DNA of 64,000 bases from Fulvivirga marina (GCF_016775155.1 NZ_JAEUGD010000004.1:62001-126000), one strand, 5' to 3'; counted from the stretch's first letter, positions 1-8,563 are shown. The notes: a model not told the origin generated them from the letters alone. Translations and numbers: made by a program.

Positions 1-60
1 AATGCGTATTATATAGATTCCTATCACTTCAAAGAGGACCCTTTATTAAAAAAAAAATGA
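1..60 (+). CDS. Possible C-terminal end of a gene entering from the left edge
   Basis: The plus strand is open from the first base to a TGA at 58-60, giving 19 codons that end in a lysine run (LLKKK). Composition (aromatic and charged residues) is compatible with the tail of a real protein, but 19 codons prove little. No function can be given, and chance is a real alternative. Confidence 0.3.
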   Translation, partial: NAYYIDSYHFKEDPLLKKK

Positions 61-195
61 TATAAGCTCTTCACCCAGAGGTCACTCAGGGTTTATAACT
101 CTGGAAAAACAGGAAGATCTGGGTGGCTCAAAGAGATATAATTCTGGTTTGAATATACCCAACTATAAATAACAATACAATAAAACTCGATGACA

Positions 196-564
196 TTACA
201 GGCCTAAAATCAGGAGTATCAAAACAGGGGTGATAAACCGTGGAATTCTACGATGGTTGACAGCATTACTATCTTCCCATACCTTAGCATTCTTTACCCT
301 TACTCCATGTAATTGATTATTCTCAGCAGCAACTTCGATAGTGACATGGTTTTGATCAGCAGGCTCTCCCTCCCAGACCTTTTTATTTTTAGCTTTTGGC
401 CCCATATATTCTAAACGATTCTCTGCAATTTTAGCAGCAATTTTGGCTTCCCTTTCCCATGCCTTGAAGTTTTTGGCCTGAGGTCCCTTTACCCTATCTT
501 GAGCGATATGCTCAACAGGCAGTAGGAACATTAAAAGTAGAATAAACAGAGGTTGCTTAAACAT
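196..564 (-). CDS. Secreted/membrane protein with three GxxxKNxKxWE repeats
   Basis: A 122-residue protein with a hydrophobic N-terminal signal (residues 1-21, cleavage near AQD) and a hydrophobic C-terminal stretch (110-121). Between them the motif G-x-x-x-K-N-x-K-x-W-E occurs three times, at residues 27-37, 55-65 and 87-97, so the repeat unit is 28-32 residues. Two copies are followed at similar distance by A-E-N. The ATG start is clear. I recognise no named domain. The layout suggests an exported, possibly membrane-tethered small repeat protein. It is monocistronic, with about 170 bases to the next gene upstream. Coding is supported by the repeat conservation and signal peptide; the role is unknown. 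Confidence 0.75.
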   Translation of the reverse strand: MFKQPLFILLLMFLLPVEHIAQDRVKGPQAKNFKAWEREAKIAAKIAENRLEYMGPKAKNKKVWEGEPADQNHVTIEVAAENNQLHGVRVKNAKVWEDSNAVNHRRIPRFITPVLILLILGL

Positions 565-730
565 TTCACTTAAACCTTAATTCTTATTGATATAACGCAA
601 ATCCTCCGAAAACGTTTGCGACAAACGTATCATAAATTAATGTCTTAAGTATTTCGTAAAAGAAATGATTGTCAATTAGACGTAACAGACATGCTACTTG
701 GGAATTGGCTCTACTACCTTTATTTAATCT

Positions 731-1513
731 CTAAAAATCATCTTCACCATCATCCTCTTCCTCATTGGATGGTGGATCTAACGAAGGCTGTTCTTCCTCA
801 TCCTCCTCTTCCTCCTTCCGGGCCTTTTTCTTATCCTTGTCCTTTTTCAGGAAACTAAAAAAACCTTTCTTCTTTTTAGGCTCATCCTGATTTAGTTCTG
901 TAGCAGAAGTTTCTACATCAAAATTAGTACTATCGGATTTGTTCTTTTTCTTCTTAAACAACCTTCTGAATAAACCCTTTTTCTTCTTTTCTGTTTTCAC
1001 CTTCTGGCCACTGGCTTCAGCCGCCTGCTGCTTAGCTAGCGCCACATCAGGGTAAATGAGATACTTACGGAGGTACCACAAGTACAACTCCTGATCTATG
1101 TTAAACTTCTCCTTTTTCAGAGAGATCATGTATGTACTATCCGCAGCTGTTGCTGCAACAGTATCAATGGAAATAACGGCTGTCGAATCATATCCTTCCC
1201 GTTCTGCCAGATAAAAGTCATCCTGAAACTCGAGAGAGTCATCTTCCTGGGGGTAGACATCGCGCATGGGAATGGTTTGCAAACTTCTGAGCTTTTTGCG
1301 ATACGACATCGGCTCAATGATCAGAAATTTGTCTTTGCTCGCCTCCATTACCTTAGGCATGGAATCTTCACCAAAGTAACTAAAATGCCTATCCAGCACC
1401 TCTTTATCATGGATAAAGGCACTTTGATAAGCAGGGCATATCACTCTTTCAGTACACGCCTGAATCGAAAAAAAGAGAATAATACCAGTTATTAGGTGAT
1501 GTGTTTTTATCAT
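731..1513 (-). CDS. Conserved lipoprotein with highly charged C-terminus
   Basis: A 260-residue protein starting with a lipoprotein signal; the lipobox IQAC puts the lipidated cysteine at residue 20. After it comes a motif CPAYQSAFI, followed by a globular-looking half. From about residue 165 on, the protein is dominated by lysine clusters and then acidic runs (DEEEEQ, EEEDDGEDDF), so the C-terminal third is probably disordered. It should sit at the periplasmic face of a membrane or on the cell surface. No enzymatic motif is visible. I have the impression this PAYQSAFI-type lipoprotein recurs in Cytophagales, but no function is known to me. Confidence 0.8.
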   Translation of the reverse strand: MIKTHHLITGIILFFSIQACTERVICPAYQSAFIHDKEVLDRHFSYFGEDSMPKVMEASKDKFLIIEPMSYRKKLRSLQTIPMRDVYPQEDDSLEFQDDFYLAEREGYDSTAVISIDTVAATAADSTYMISLKKEKFNIDQELYLWYLRKYLIYPDVALAKQQAAEASGQKVKTEKKKKGLFRRLFKKKKNKSDSTNFDVETSATELNQDEPKKKKGFFSFLKKDKDKKKARKEEEEDEEEQPSLDPPSNEEEDDGEDDF

Positions 1514-1648
1514 GCAAAAAAATCAAGCAGGCCAATAATCATAATAAATCCGTGAATATAAGCCGTTTAAGCATACTTCTTACCAAACTTCAAAGGTAGA
1601 TTGAAAAAATCATAAGTTAAAGAGAAAATGACGAAAATAGTCTAACGC

Positions 1649-2020
1649 TTACAATTTAGTAGTATTGTTTTGCTTATCTAGTTCCTCCTTCAATTTCTTA
1701 GGCAAGCCAGCTACCACCAGTTCATATGAATGTTCAACAAGTTCAATAATAAGTGGATCAGGAACACTCCCGTCCATCATGACCGTATTCCAATGCTTCT
1801 TATTCATATGGTACCCCGGCTTAATTCCATCATACTGCTCTCTGAGCTGGACAGCTCTTTCTGGATCGCATTTGAGGTTTGCACGCTCAAACAGGTCTAC
1901 ATCAATCAAGGCAAACATTTTGCTCATTACCTTGAACACGAGGGTTTGATTATCAAACGGAAATTCCTCTGTAACTCCCGATTTGCTAATGCAGATCTCT
2001 CTAAAATTTTCAATATCCAT
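1649..2020 (-). CDS. MmcQ/YjbR family protein
   Basis: A 123-residue protein matching the MmcQ/YjbR (DUF419) fold along its full length. It shows an N-terminal FPFDNQTLVFKV strand region, FALIDVD, a conserved KCDPERA segment and the GYHMNKKHWNTV core, with a C-terminal helix. These small CyaY-like-fold proteins are described as possibly DNA-binding; the biochemical role is unsettled. The ATG overlaps the TAA of the upstream 70-residue gene by one base (position 2020). It is therefore the third gene of an ispG-led operon by spacing; no functional link to isoprenoid synthesis is evident. Confidence 0.9.
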   Translation of the reverse strand: MDIENFREICISKSGVTEEFPFDNQTLVFKVMSKMFALIDVDLFERANLKCDPERAVQLREQYDGIKPGYHMNKKHWNTVMMDGSVPDPLIIELVEHSYELVVAGLPKKLKEELDKQNNTTKL

Positions 2021-2232
2021 TAAAAAAGGTGCCTGCCAATTAAAATTATTAAAGCAATTAGAAATATGATCATAGATATCTTATTGATCCCATGCATCAT
2101 TTTCAGGTTGATGCCGGATGGTCTTGAGGGGTCTTTTTTTCTAAAGAAATACCCAAACACCTCTCCTAATGCAAAATAATCTCTCAATGAGTTTTTGTGG
2201 CTTTCCTCTCTCATGTTGCTTTCGTTATTCAT
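2020..2232 (-). CDS. Small single-pass membrane protein
   Basis: A 70-residue protein with a polar, basic N-terminal half containing FALGEVFGYFFRKKDPSRP and one C-terminal membrane helix (about residues 50-69). It lies 12 bases after ispG and overlaps the MmcQ/YjbR gene by one base, so it is almost certainly cotranscribed with both. The predicted topology leaves only a few residues on the far side of the membrane. It resembles small Bacteroidota membrane proteins of unknown function that I cannot name with confidence. Confidence 0.75.
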   Translation of the reverse strand: MNNESNMREESHKNSLRDYFALGEVFGYFFRKKDPSRPSGINLKMMHGINKISMIIFLIALIILIGRHLF

Positions 2233-2244
2233 AATTATAAGCTT

Positions 2245-4230
2245 TTATGCCTCTTCTTTTTCTATCCAGTCTCCACCTTCTCGGATAATCCCGATCAATT
2301 CATCTACTGCTTTTTCTGATGGTACCCCACGCTTCACTACCTCCTGCCCTTTATACAAAGTAATTTTCCCTTTTCCTGACCCGACATATCCATAATCAGC
2401 ATCCGCCATCTCACCAGGGCCATTTACAATACACCCCATAATCCCAATTTTAACACCTTTTAAGTGGTCAGTTCTTTTACGGATCATAGCGGTGGTCTCC
2501 TGTAAGTCAAACAGTGTTCTTCCACAAGAAGGACATGAAATATATTCTGTTTTGGTCATTCGTGTCCTTGCTGCCTGCAAAATGCCAAAGCTGGTATTGT
2601 TATAATTTTCGATCAGCTTCAACTTTTGCATCTTACTCCCGGCCTGGTCTACATTTTCGGTTCCCAACATTACTCCATCACCAAGTCCATCAATCAACAG
2701 CCCTCCTATATCGGTAGCGGCATAGATCTGAAGCTGGTCATCCGTTAAATCAGGATAACTTCTTTTAATAATTACTGGTACATCTAGTTGGGCATTGATT
2801 AGTTTAAAGAAAGCCCTTCTTTGCTCCGCCATACCATGCTCATTGTATGTCTCCAGCATAATAACTACAGTGCTATCCTCTTCCAGAGCAACAATCAACT
2901 TTTCACTCAGTTCACTTAACCTTAACCTGACAAAATTAATATTTTCATGCCTGGCTCCTCGGGCAAGGTATTCACCGGTGGTGAGCATAGGCACTTTATT
3001 GATCTTGTCAGATGTTTGTTCCCATGTTTTATAATCCAGGATTTCTTTTAATCCATTGGGTAGCATAAACTGTACTGGGCTACTGCCTGAATAAACATAG
3101 TCTGCACCCAGGTCGTTCATTCTCCACTTGTCGGGTTCGGGAAGGTAGAAATGGCCGATACTTTTCAAATCTTTATAGTCATCTGTTCCCAGCCTGCTAA
3201 TATCAGCAATTACTCTAGGAACATTATGCCCACCGATATTGGCCACTTCATAGGTATGTCTTCTGCTATAGCTAAACGGGTCAACCGGATTGCATTCAAC
3301 AGGTTCAATCGACGCATGACCTGCCCGCTTATTGTACCTGTCCACCATAGTTTTAGCCACAGGAGCCTCCAATTCAGGTTCTTCTGTCAAAGAGACACGT
3401 ACAGTATCACCTAGTCCGTCTTCTAACAGCACTCCTATACCCACTGCACTTTTTATACGTCCATCTTCACCCTCACCAGCCTCTGTTACCCCAAGGTGTA
3501 GGGGATAGGGCTGCAAGCCTTCCTCCTCCAGCTTGTTAACCAAAAGCCTGTAAGCCTGAACCATTACCTGGGTGTTACTGGCTTTCATAGATAGTACTAT
3601 GTCGTGATAATCCAGATCATTGCAAATCCTAAGGAACTCTAATGCGGACTCTACCATACCCAATGGTGTATCTCCATATCTACTCATGATCCTGTCAGAC
3701 AAAGACCCATGATTCGTTCCTATACGCATGGCCGTACCGTATTCTTTACAGATTTTAACCAGAGGTGTAAATTTTTCTCTTATTCTGTCGAGTTCTGCGT
3801 TGTATGATTCGTTAGTATATTCAATCTGTTCAAATTTCTTCTTATCAGCGTAGTTACCAGGGTTCACCCTAACTTTCTCTACTATACGAGCAGCCAGTTC
3901 TGCTGCATTAGGAGTGAAATGGATGTCTGCAATCAGCGGCACATTATAACCTCTCCTCCGCAACTCCTTTTTAATTTCTTCTAGGTTTTGAGCTTCTTTA
4001 ATACTCGGTGCTGTTATTCGTACATATTCACATCCGGCATCAACCATCCGTATAACCTGCTCTACCGACCCGATTGTATCCATGGTATCGACAGTAGTCA
4101 TAGACTGTACCCTAATTGGGTAATCCCCCCCCATAGGCACTCCACCAATATCCACAACACGTGTTTTCCTTCTCGAATACTGGGTCAGACTATTACAATA
4201 TTGCTTTGTACTGATTATTTCTGTATTCAC
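2245..4230 (-). CDS. ispG: 4-hydroxy-3-methylbut-2-enyl diphosphate synthase, long form
   Basis: IspG (GcpE) catalyses the reductive ring opening of methylerythritol cyclodiphosphate to HMBPP, the penultimate step of the MEP isoprenoid pathway, in the cytoplasm. The N-terminal TIM-barrel part carries VQSMTTVDTMD and RVNPGNYADKKKF. The C-terminal domain carries the [4Fe-4S] ligands, CPSC (Cys566, Cys569) and CIVNGPGE (Cys600, Glu607). At 661 residues it is the long form with a large insert (roughly residues 290-550) between barrel and Fe-S domain, known from Bacteroidota, Chlamydiae and plants; short forms are about 370 residues. It heads an operon with two small downstream genes. A good promoter (4251-4283) lies just upstream, implying a very short leader. 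Confidence 0.98.
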   Translation of the reverse strand: MNTEIISTKQYCNSLTQYSRRKTRVVDIGGVPMGGDYPIRVQSMTTVDTMDTIGSVEQVIRMVDAGCEYVRITAPSIKEAQNLEEIKKELRRRGYNVPLIADIHFTPNAAELAARIVEKVRVNPGNYADKKKFEQIEYTNESYNAELDRIREKFTPLVKICKEYGTAMRIGTNHGSLSDRIMSRYGDTPLGMVESALEFLRICNDLDYHDIVLSMKASNTQVMVQAYRLLVNKLEEEGLQPYPLHLGVTEAGEGEDGRIKSAVGIGVLLEDGLGDTVRVSLTEEPELEAPVAKTMVDRYNKRAGHASIEPVECNPVDPFSYSRRHTYEVANIGGHNVPRVIADISRLGTDDYKDLKSIGHFYLPEPDKWRMNDLGADYVYSGSSPVQFMLPNGLKEILDYKTWEQTSDKINKVPMLTTGEYLARGARHENINFVRLRLSELSEKLIVALEEDSTVVIMLETYNEHGMAEQRRAFFKLINAQLDVPVIIKRSYPDLTDDQLQIYAATDIGGLLIDGLGDGVMLGTENVDQAGSKMQKLKLIENYNNTSFGILQAARTRMTKTEYISCPSCGRTLFDLQETTAMIRKRTDHLKGVKIGIMGCIVNGPGEMADADYGYVGSGKGKITLYKGQEVVKRGVPSEKAVDELIGIIREGGDWIEKEEA

Positions 4231-4250
4231 TTCTTCCTGATCTGTTTCTG

Positions 4251-4283
4251 CAAAGTTAATTTTTTCTGGTTACAGTTCTCAAA
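4251..4283 (-). promoter_or_regulatory. Promoter for the ispG operon
   Basis: Read on the minus strand, TAACTTTG (4258-4251) matches the Bacteroidota -7 consensus TAnnTTTG exactly. A TTTG (4283-4280) lies 21 bases upstream as the -33 element. The predicted start of transcription is about 15 bases before the ispG ATG. Assignment is by motif only. Confidence 0.6.
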
Positions 4284-4424
4284 TTTACAGCTTACTGTTC
4301 ACAGACATCAACGCACTAATTGTCAGTTATTGAGCACTGGTAACTTCACGTTTAACGATTTTATACACCAAGAAGGTTTCACTTCTTTCAGTCGGCAAAC
4401 CTACACCTAAAAACTGCTAAAAGG

Positions 4425-5129
4425 TTAAATATCCCCCAACTGAGGACGCATGACAATTTCCTCAATCACTGTTCTGTCAGACATTTCAAAGGCATTCCAG
4501 ATGGCTGATGCCACATCACGAGATTTCATAAACCTTTCCTCGGGTAGGTCTGCCCCTTCCCAACTGGCAGTGTAAGTTGCTCCGGGCATAACAGCTGTCA
4601 CTCTTACATCATGTTCCTTCATTTCCTCTCTCAGCACTTTTGACATACCCAGCATGGCAAATTTGGATATGCAGTATGAACCTCCATTAATATAGGGCAT
4701 AAACGAAGCAGTTGAGCATAGATTGAATATATGGCCAGTCTTATTTTTTTTCATTTTCTTTATCAGACCTCTTATCATATAGTAAGCACTATAAAGGTTA
4801 GTTTCAATCATTTGTTCAAGCACACCATCTTCTTCTTTATGGATTTGCCCCGGAATGAAAAGTCCGGCATTATTGATCAACACTTCCACATTTCCTTCCT
4901 GGGCGTGTATAAATTTTATAAAATAATCTACTTCTGATTTATCCGACATATCTGTTCTCATGATATGCACTTTATTACTATATTTTTCCTGCACTTCATC
5001 TCTCAAAGTATTGAGGTCATCTAGATTACGAGAACAAACAATGATGTCGAATCCATTTTCAGAAAAAATATCTACCAGCGCTCTTCCTATACCTTTTGTA
5101 CCCCCTGTAATTACTACTAGTCTACTCAT
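4425..5129 (-). CDS. SDR family NAD(P)-dependent oxidoreductase
   Basis: A classical short-chain dehydrogenase of about 234 residues. It has the cofactor motif TGGTKGIG at the N-terminus, NNAG in the middle, the catalytic serine in NLCSTAS and the YxxxK pair in YCISK. The likely fold partner is NADP(H), by resemblance to sepiapterin/ketoacyl reductase-like SDRs; the substrate cannot be read from sequence. The frame opens with a TTG at 5144, but the ATG at 5129 gives the normal SDR start immediately before the first beta strand, so I use it. The gene is divergent from the lipid transporter genes at 5269 and stands alone. Confidence 0.92.
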   Translation of the reverse strand: MSRLVVITGGTKGIGRALVDIFSENGFDIIVCSRNLDDLNTLRDEVQEKYSNKVHIMRTDMSDKSEVDYFIKFIHAQEGNVEVLINNAGLFIPGQIHKEEDGVLEQMIETNLYSAYYMIRGLIKKMKKNKTGHIFNLCSTASFMPYINGGSYCISKFAMLGMSKVLREEMKEHDVRVTAVMPGATYTASWEGADLPEERFMKSRDVASAIWNAFEMSDRTVIEEIVMRPQLGDI

Positions 5130-5268
5130 TTTCTTTTTGTACAATTTGTTTTTTTTATGAAAACATTTTTAAAGCCAAACCATTAATCATAATATTACTA
5201 TCTTTTTGTAAAGAGTGGATTAAAGGTAGAGATTTAAAGCCTGAACGCGATAATCTTTTAGAAAATTA

Positions 5269-5997
5269 ATGGAAACCATAGGCAAGTATTTTATTTTTTT
5301 AGGTTCACTTTTTGTTAACCGGGAAAGCTTCAAAACTTACTTCAAGCTAACCATTGACGAGTGTGTATCGATCGGAATTGGGTCTATATTTCTAGTAGCT
5401 CTTGTGTCATTTTTTATTGGGGCAGTAACTACTATTCAGACTGCTTATAACTTGGTGAGTCCACTCATTCCTAACTATGTAATATCACTGGTGGTAAGGG
5501 ATATGACCATTCTGGAACTCGCACCAACGATTATCGCTGTAATCTATGCAGGTAAGGTGGGGTCGAGTATGGCTAGTGGCTTGGGCACTATGCGGATCTC
5601 TGAACAAATCGATGCTTTGCAGGTCATGGGGATCAACTCTGCATCGTATCTGGTGTTGCCTAAGATACTGGGTTCAGTTCTTATGTACCCTATGTTGGTA
5701 ATTATTGCAGGGCTGCTCTCCATAGTCGGTGGCTACCTGGCAGGGTTGATGACGGACGTTATCACCCCTACTCAATATATCTATGGTATTCGGTTTGAAT
5801 TCAATGAATATACGGTAACTTTTGCACTGATCAAATCGTTTGTGTTTGCTTTTCTGGTGGCTTCCATATCGTCGTTTAAGGGCTACTACACAACAGGTGG
5901 TGCACTGGAAGTAGGTCGAGCCAGTACCTCCGCGGTTACTCAGAGCGTAATTGCCATCCTGCTCGCTGATTACTTATTAGCACAATTGCTTTTGTAA
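5269..5997 (+). CDS. mlaE: MlaE family lipid ABC transporter permease
   Basis: A 242-residue integral membrane protein of the MlaE/YrbE (DUF140) family. It has five or so hydrophobic segments, the family signature around TILELAPTIIAVIYAGKVGSSMASGLGTM, and the following EQIDALQVMGIN region. MlaE permeases move phospholipids between inner and outer membrane together with an MlaF ATPase and a substrate-binding MlaD. The ATPase gene follows after a single base, so the two are translationally coupled. No mlaD or mlaB gene is adjacent, so the substrate-binding component must be encoded elsewhere. Length is normal for the family. Confidence 0.95.
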   Translation: METIGKYFIFLGSLFVNRESFKTYFKLTIDECVSIGIGSIFLVALVSFFIGAVTTIQTAYNLVSPLIPNYVISLVVRDMTILELAPTIIAVIYAGKVGSSMASGLGTMRISEQIDALQVMGINSASYLVLPKILGSVLMYPMLVIIAGLLSIVGGYLAGLMTDVITPTQYIYGIRFEFNEYTVTFALIKSFVFAFLVASISSFKGYYTTGGALEVGRASTSAVTQSVIAILLADYLLAQLLL

Positions 5998-5998
5998 A

Positions 5999-6748
5999 AT
6001 GATAAGAATAGAGAATATACATAAATCATTTGAAGACAAACAAATACTGAGGGGTATCAGTGGCACTTTTGAAAAGGGTAAACCAAACCTGATCATAGGA
6101 TCCAGTGGCACTGGTAAAAGTGTTTTGCTAAAGTGCATTGTGGGGTTAATACCACCAGACGAAGGCCTCGTATACTTCGATGATAAAGAGTTTACTCATG
6201 CCAATCGCGATGTAAAAACAGAAGTGCGACGTGAAATCGGTATGCTTTTTCAGGGTGGTGCGCTGTTTGACTCTAAAACTGTAGAGCAAAATGTAATGTT
6301 CCCGCTCGATGTGCTGACAAAAATGCCTAAAGGCGAAAAACTGGACAGAGTCAATTTTTGTCTGGAGCGCGTGGGTTTGGCAGGTCAAAACCATAAAATG
6401 CCATCCGAGATCAGTGGGGGTATGAAGAAGCGTGTAGGCATCGCCAGGGCAATCGTAAATAACTCTCAATATCTTTTCTGTGATGAACCCAACTCAGGGC
6501 TGGATCCGCAAACTTCCATTCTAATTGATGATCTCATCATGGAGATTACGGAGGAGTATAACATCACAACCATTGTGGTCACCCATGACATGAACTCTGT
6601 GCTGGGAATCGGTGAAAACATCATGTTTCTCTACAAAGGCAAGAAGCTTTGGGAAGGTAATAAAAACGACCTGATGAATACAGGCGTTAAGGAGTTTGAT
6701 GAATTTGTGTTTGCCAATAAGGTAATGCAGAAATTGAAGCACCTCTAA
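5999..6748 (+). CDS. mlaF: MlaF-type ABC transporter ATP-binding protein
   Basis: A 249-residue ABC ATPase with Walker A GSSGTGKS (residues 34-41), the signature ISGGMKKRVGIARA, Walker B YLFCDEPNSGLDP and the H-loop VVTHDM. It pairs with the permease directly upstream (one-base gap) and should energise retrograde or anterograde phospholipid transport at the inner membrane. The Q-loop region LFQGGALFDSKTVEQNVMFPL is characteristic of the MlaF group. The operon ends here, facing a convergent gene. Confidence 0.95.
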   Translation: MIRIENIHKSFEDKQILRGISGTFEKGKPNLIIGSSGTGKSVLLKCIVGLIPPDEGLVYFDDKEFTHANRDVKTEVRREIGMLFQGGALFDSKTVEQNVMFPLDVLTKMPKGEKLDRVNFCLERVGLAGQNHKMPSEISGGMKKRVGIARAIVNNSQYLFCDEPNSGLDPQTSILIDDLIMEITEEYNITTIVVTHDMNSVLGIGENIMFLYKGKKLWEGNKNDLMNTGVKEFDEFVFANKVMQKLKHL

Positions 6749-6829
6749 TTTTAGCTGGCTCCTGTTTTGAGACTTTCCCGTCATAAACTCGGTACACCTC
6801 ATTATGTGCAAAACTCATAATACAGAAAA

Positions 6830-6849
6830 AGAAGTAACTTCTTACTTCT
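6830..6849 (-). terminator. Intrinsic terminator between convergent genes
   Basis: A perfect 8-bp stem (AGAAGTAA / TTACTTCT) with a 4-base loop. On the minus strand it is followed by TTTTT, so it fits termination of the gene ending at 6881. It may also slow transcription from the transporter pair ending at 6748. Confidence 0.55.
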
Positions 6850-6880
6850 GACACAGAGTCCTTTGCTAAACAAGAATACT

Positions 6881-7360
6881 CTACAAGGACGACCTTTTAA
6901 AATGAAATACCTCGGTTTCAACCTTTCCATTGCGATTAAGCTTTAGGGATAATTCCATTTCATTGTCTGACTTCTTCCATATCTCCATTCCCTTAAATAT
7001 TATTTTGTCTTCAGTAACTTCCAGCAGAGGAAATATCACAAAGTCTTCTTTGTCCTCCCAGGCAGTCAGATCCGGATTGAAGTGTTTTAACTTCATGCCT
7101 TCCGGCGTTAAGTGCATAAACTCATAAAAAGTGACTTTCCCGTCTTTGATATGGCGATACATACCCATCATGGTATTATCCGCCGCATGAGTCCATATTT
7201 CTTCCGATACACCACCAAAACCATCTCCCAACCAATACCCTTTAAGCCATTCCAACTTTTCGATGGGTATCGTGGGCTTCTCTCCTTCACCAGTTGTTTG
7301 AGCCATATTGTACTCTACCCCGAAGCACAACAGGAAGACAATTAGAATAAACTGTTTCAT
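6881..7360 (-). CDS. DUF6265 family exported protein
   Basis: A 159-residue protein with a signal peptide (1-20, cleavage after MAQ). The domain starts with LEWLKGYWLGDGFGGVSEEIW and continues with MMGMYRH, FYEFMHL and IFPLLEVTEDKIIFKGMEIW. This is the pattern of the small calycin-like beta-barrel family DUF6265 found widely in Bacteroidota and Proteobacteria. The function is unknown. It starts 11 bases downstream of the YCII-anchor gene, so it is probably the last gene of the sigma-factor operon and could be a target or accessory of that system. Confidence 0.8.
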   Translation of the reverse strand: MKQFILIVFLLCFGVEYNMAQTTGEGEKPTIPIEKLEWLKGYWLGDGFGGVSEEIWTHAADNTMMGMYRHIKDGKVTFYEFMHLTPEGMKLKHFNPDLTAWEDKEDFVIFPLLEVTEDKIIFKGMEIWKKSDNEMELSLKLNRNGKVETEVFHFKRSSL

Positions 7361-7371
7361 GTTTGATTCAT

Positions 7372-7929
7372 TTATCTGATCATAAATTCTTTTACTTCTA
7401 TGCTCCCTCCATATTTAAGATGGGGACTATCCTGAGCTATTTTCATAGCCTGGTCGAGTGAACCGGCATTGATCACAAAATACCCTCCTACCCTACGTAC
7501 ATTATCATCTGAAACCTGGGTGCCATCTGGCTCCAGAAACAAAGACGATGGCTTCATTTCCTGCCCACCAATTGTTACTCCCTGCTCCTGAATTCCTTCC
7601 ATCCATTTCGAGTATTCCGTAAACATTTCTTCCGGGCTGGACGGAGTAAATCTTCCATCTTCATAGAGCACCAGCATGTAGTTAAATTGTGACTGTGTTT
7701 CCATTGGTGGGTATATTATTTTTCCGATTATAATTCCTACTGCAATCAAAGCAATGGAAGCCGCTATCTTCAATCCCCAGTCTTTCCAGGCAGGAGTTTT
7801 ACTGATAAGGTTCTCATCTTTCAACCGCTTCACTATCCGTTCTTCCAAATGAATATCCGGCTGAACAGGTTGCCTCAAAGCTTCAAATGCCTCTTTTTCC
7901 GCCGGCGTTAGTTGTTCGTGGTTATTCAT
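7372..7929 (-). CDS. Membrane-anchored YCII-domain protein, putative anti-sigma factor
   Basis: 185 residues in three parts. A cytoplasmic N-terminal helical segment (1-50) resembles anti-sigma tails, a single membrane helix spans about 53-72, and a C-terminal domain (82-184) fits the YCII/DGPF family (YMLVLYEDG, EEMFTEYSKWM, DGTQVSD, GGYFVI, SPHLKYGGSIEVKEF). Free-standing DGPF proteins are known neighbours of ECF42-type sigma factors. Here the domain sits outside the membrane, on what looks like an anti-sigma anchor. The gene follows the ECF sigma gene after two bases, which supports a regulatory partnership. The anti-sigma role is inference, since the N-terminal segment has no recognisable zinc-binding motif. 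Confidence 0.8.
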   Translation of the reverse strand: MNNHEQLTPAEKEAFEALRQPVQPDIHLEERIVKRLKDENLISKTPAWKDWGLKIAASIALIAVGIIIGKIIYPPMETQSQFNYMLVLYEDGRFTPSSPEEMFTEYSKWMEGIQEQGVTIGGQEMKPSSLFLEPDGTQVSDDNVRRVGGYFVINAGSLDQAMKIAQDSPHLKYGGSIEVKEFMIR

Positions 7930-7931
7930 GA

Positions 7932-8471
7932 CTAATTTTGTTTAGTGTGCTTTTCACTTAAATATGTACGCACGGCCTTGCGTGCATTAAAGAGCTGGCT
8001 TTTGCTCGTACCATCATTGATATTCAACATCTCACCGATTTCTTTATGGGTATAACCTTCTATATCATGCAAAATAATAATCTGCTGGTATCCATCGGGC
8101 AGTCTTGAAATGGCTTCTCTGAGATCATACGAGGTAAATACCTCCGGCAATACAACATTATCCTGCCCTTGAAGGCTTTCTTCCAGATTATCCTGTTGCC
8201 TGATATTTTTCCTTTGTTGTCCCTTTACTACATTGATGAGGATACCGGTTAGCCAAGTTTGTAGGTTAGAGCGCCATTGAAAATCATTCAGTTTACGGAC
8301 CCCTATGATCCACATTTCCTGGATGGCTTCTTCTGCCAAATACTGATCTTGTCGGCAAAGCTGAAGGGCCAACCGAAAGAGACCTGGCGTTTTCATTCGG
8401 TATAATACCCGAAATGCCTCCTCACTCCTGTCTTTCAAAAACTGATCAGCAAGTTCTTTTTCAGAATACAT
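7932..8471 (-). CDS. ECF-type RNA polymerase sigma factor
   Basis: 179 residues with sigma region 2 (LFRLALQLCRQDQYLAEEAIQEMWIIGVRKLNDF) and region 4 (AISRLPDGYQQIIILHDIEGYTHKEIGEMLNINDGTSKSQLFNARKAVRTYL). There is no C-terminal extension of the SnoaL or TPR kind, so it is not a typical ECF41/42. ECF sigma factors redirect RNA polymerase to envelope-stress or surface-gene promoters and are usually held by a membrane anti-sigma factor. The next gene, two bases on, encodes a plausible partner. I found no convincing autoregulatory promoter by eye in the 92-base gap upstream. Confidence 0.95.
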   Translation of the reverse strand: MYSEKELADQFLKDRSEEAFRVLYRMKTPGLFRLALQLCRQDQYLAEEAIQEMWIIGVRKLNDFQWRSNLQTWLTGILINVVKGQQRKNIRQQDNLEESLQGQDNVVLPEVFTSYDLREAISRLPDGYQQIIILHDIEGYTHKEIGEMLNINDGTSKSQLFNARKAVRTYLSEKHTKQN

Positions 8472-8563
8472 GATTATATCGCTAGGTGATATAAGTTAGT
8501 GGTTTGGTGCGACCAAATAGTTGTATGAGGATTAAATTATTTTAAGATGTACCCGGAGGAAGC

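Noticed and set aside
4988-5144. TTG start for the SDR gene at 5144
   Set aside because: The ATG at 5129 starts right before the Rossmann strand, as in other SDRs, so the extra five residues are unlikely.
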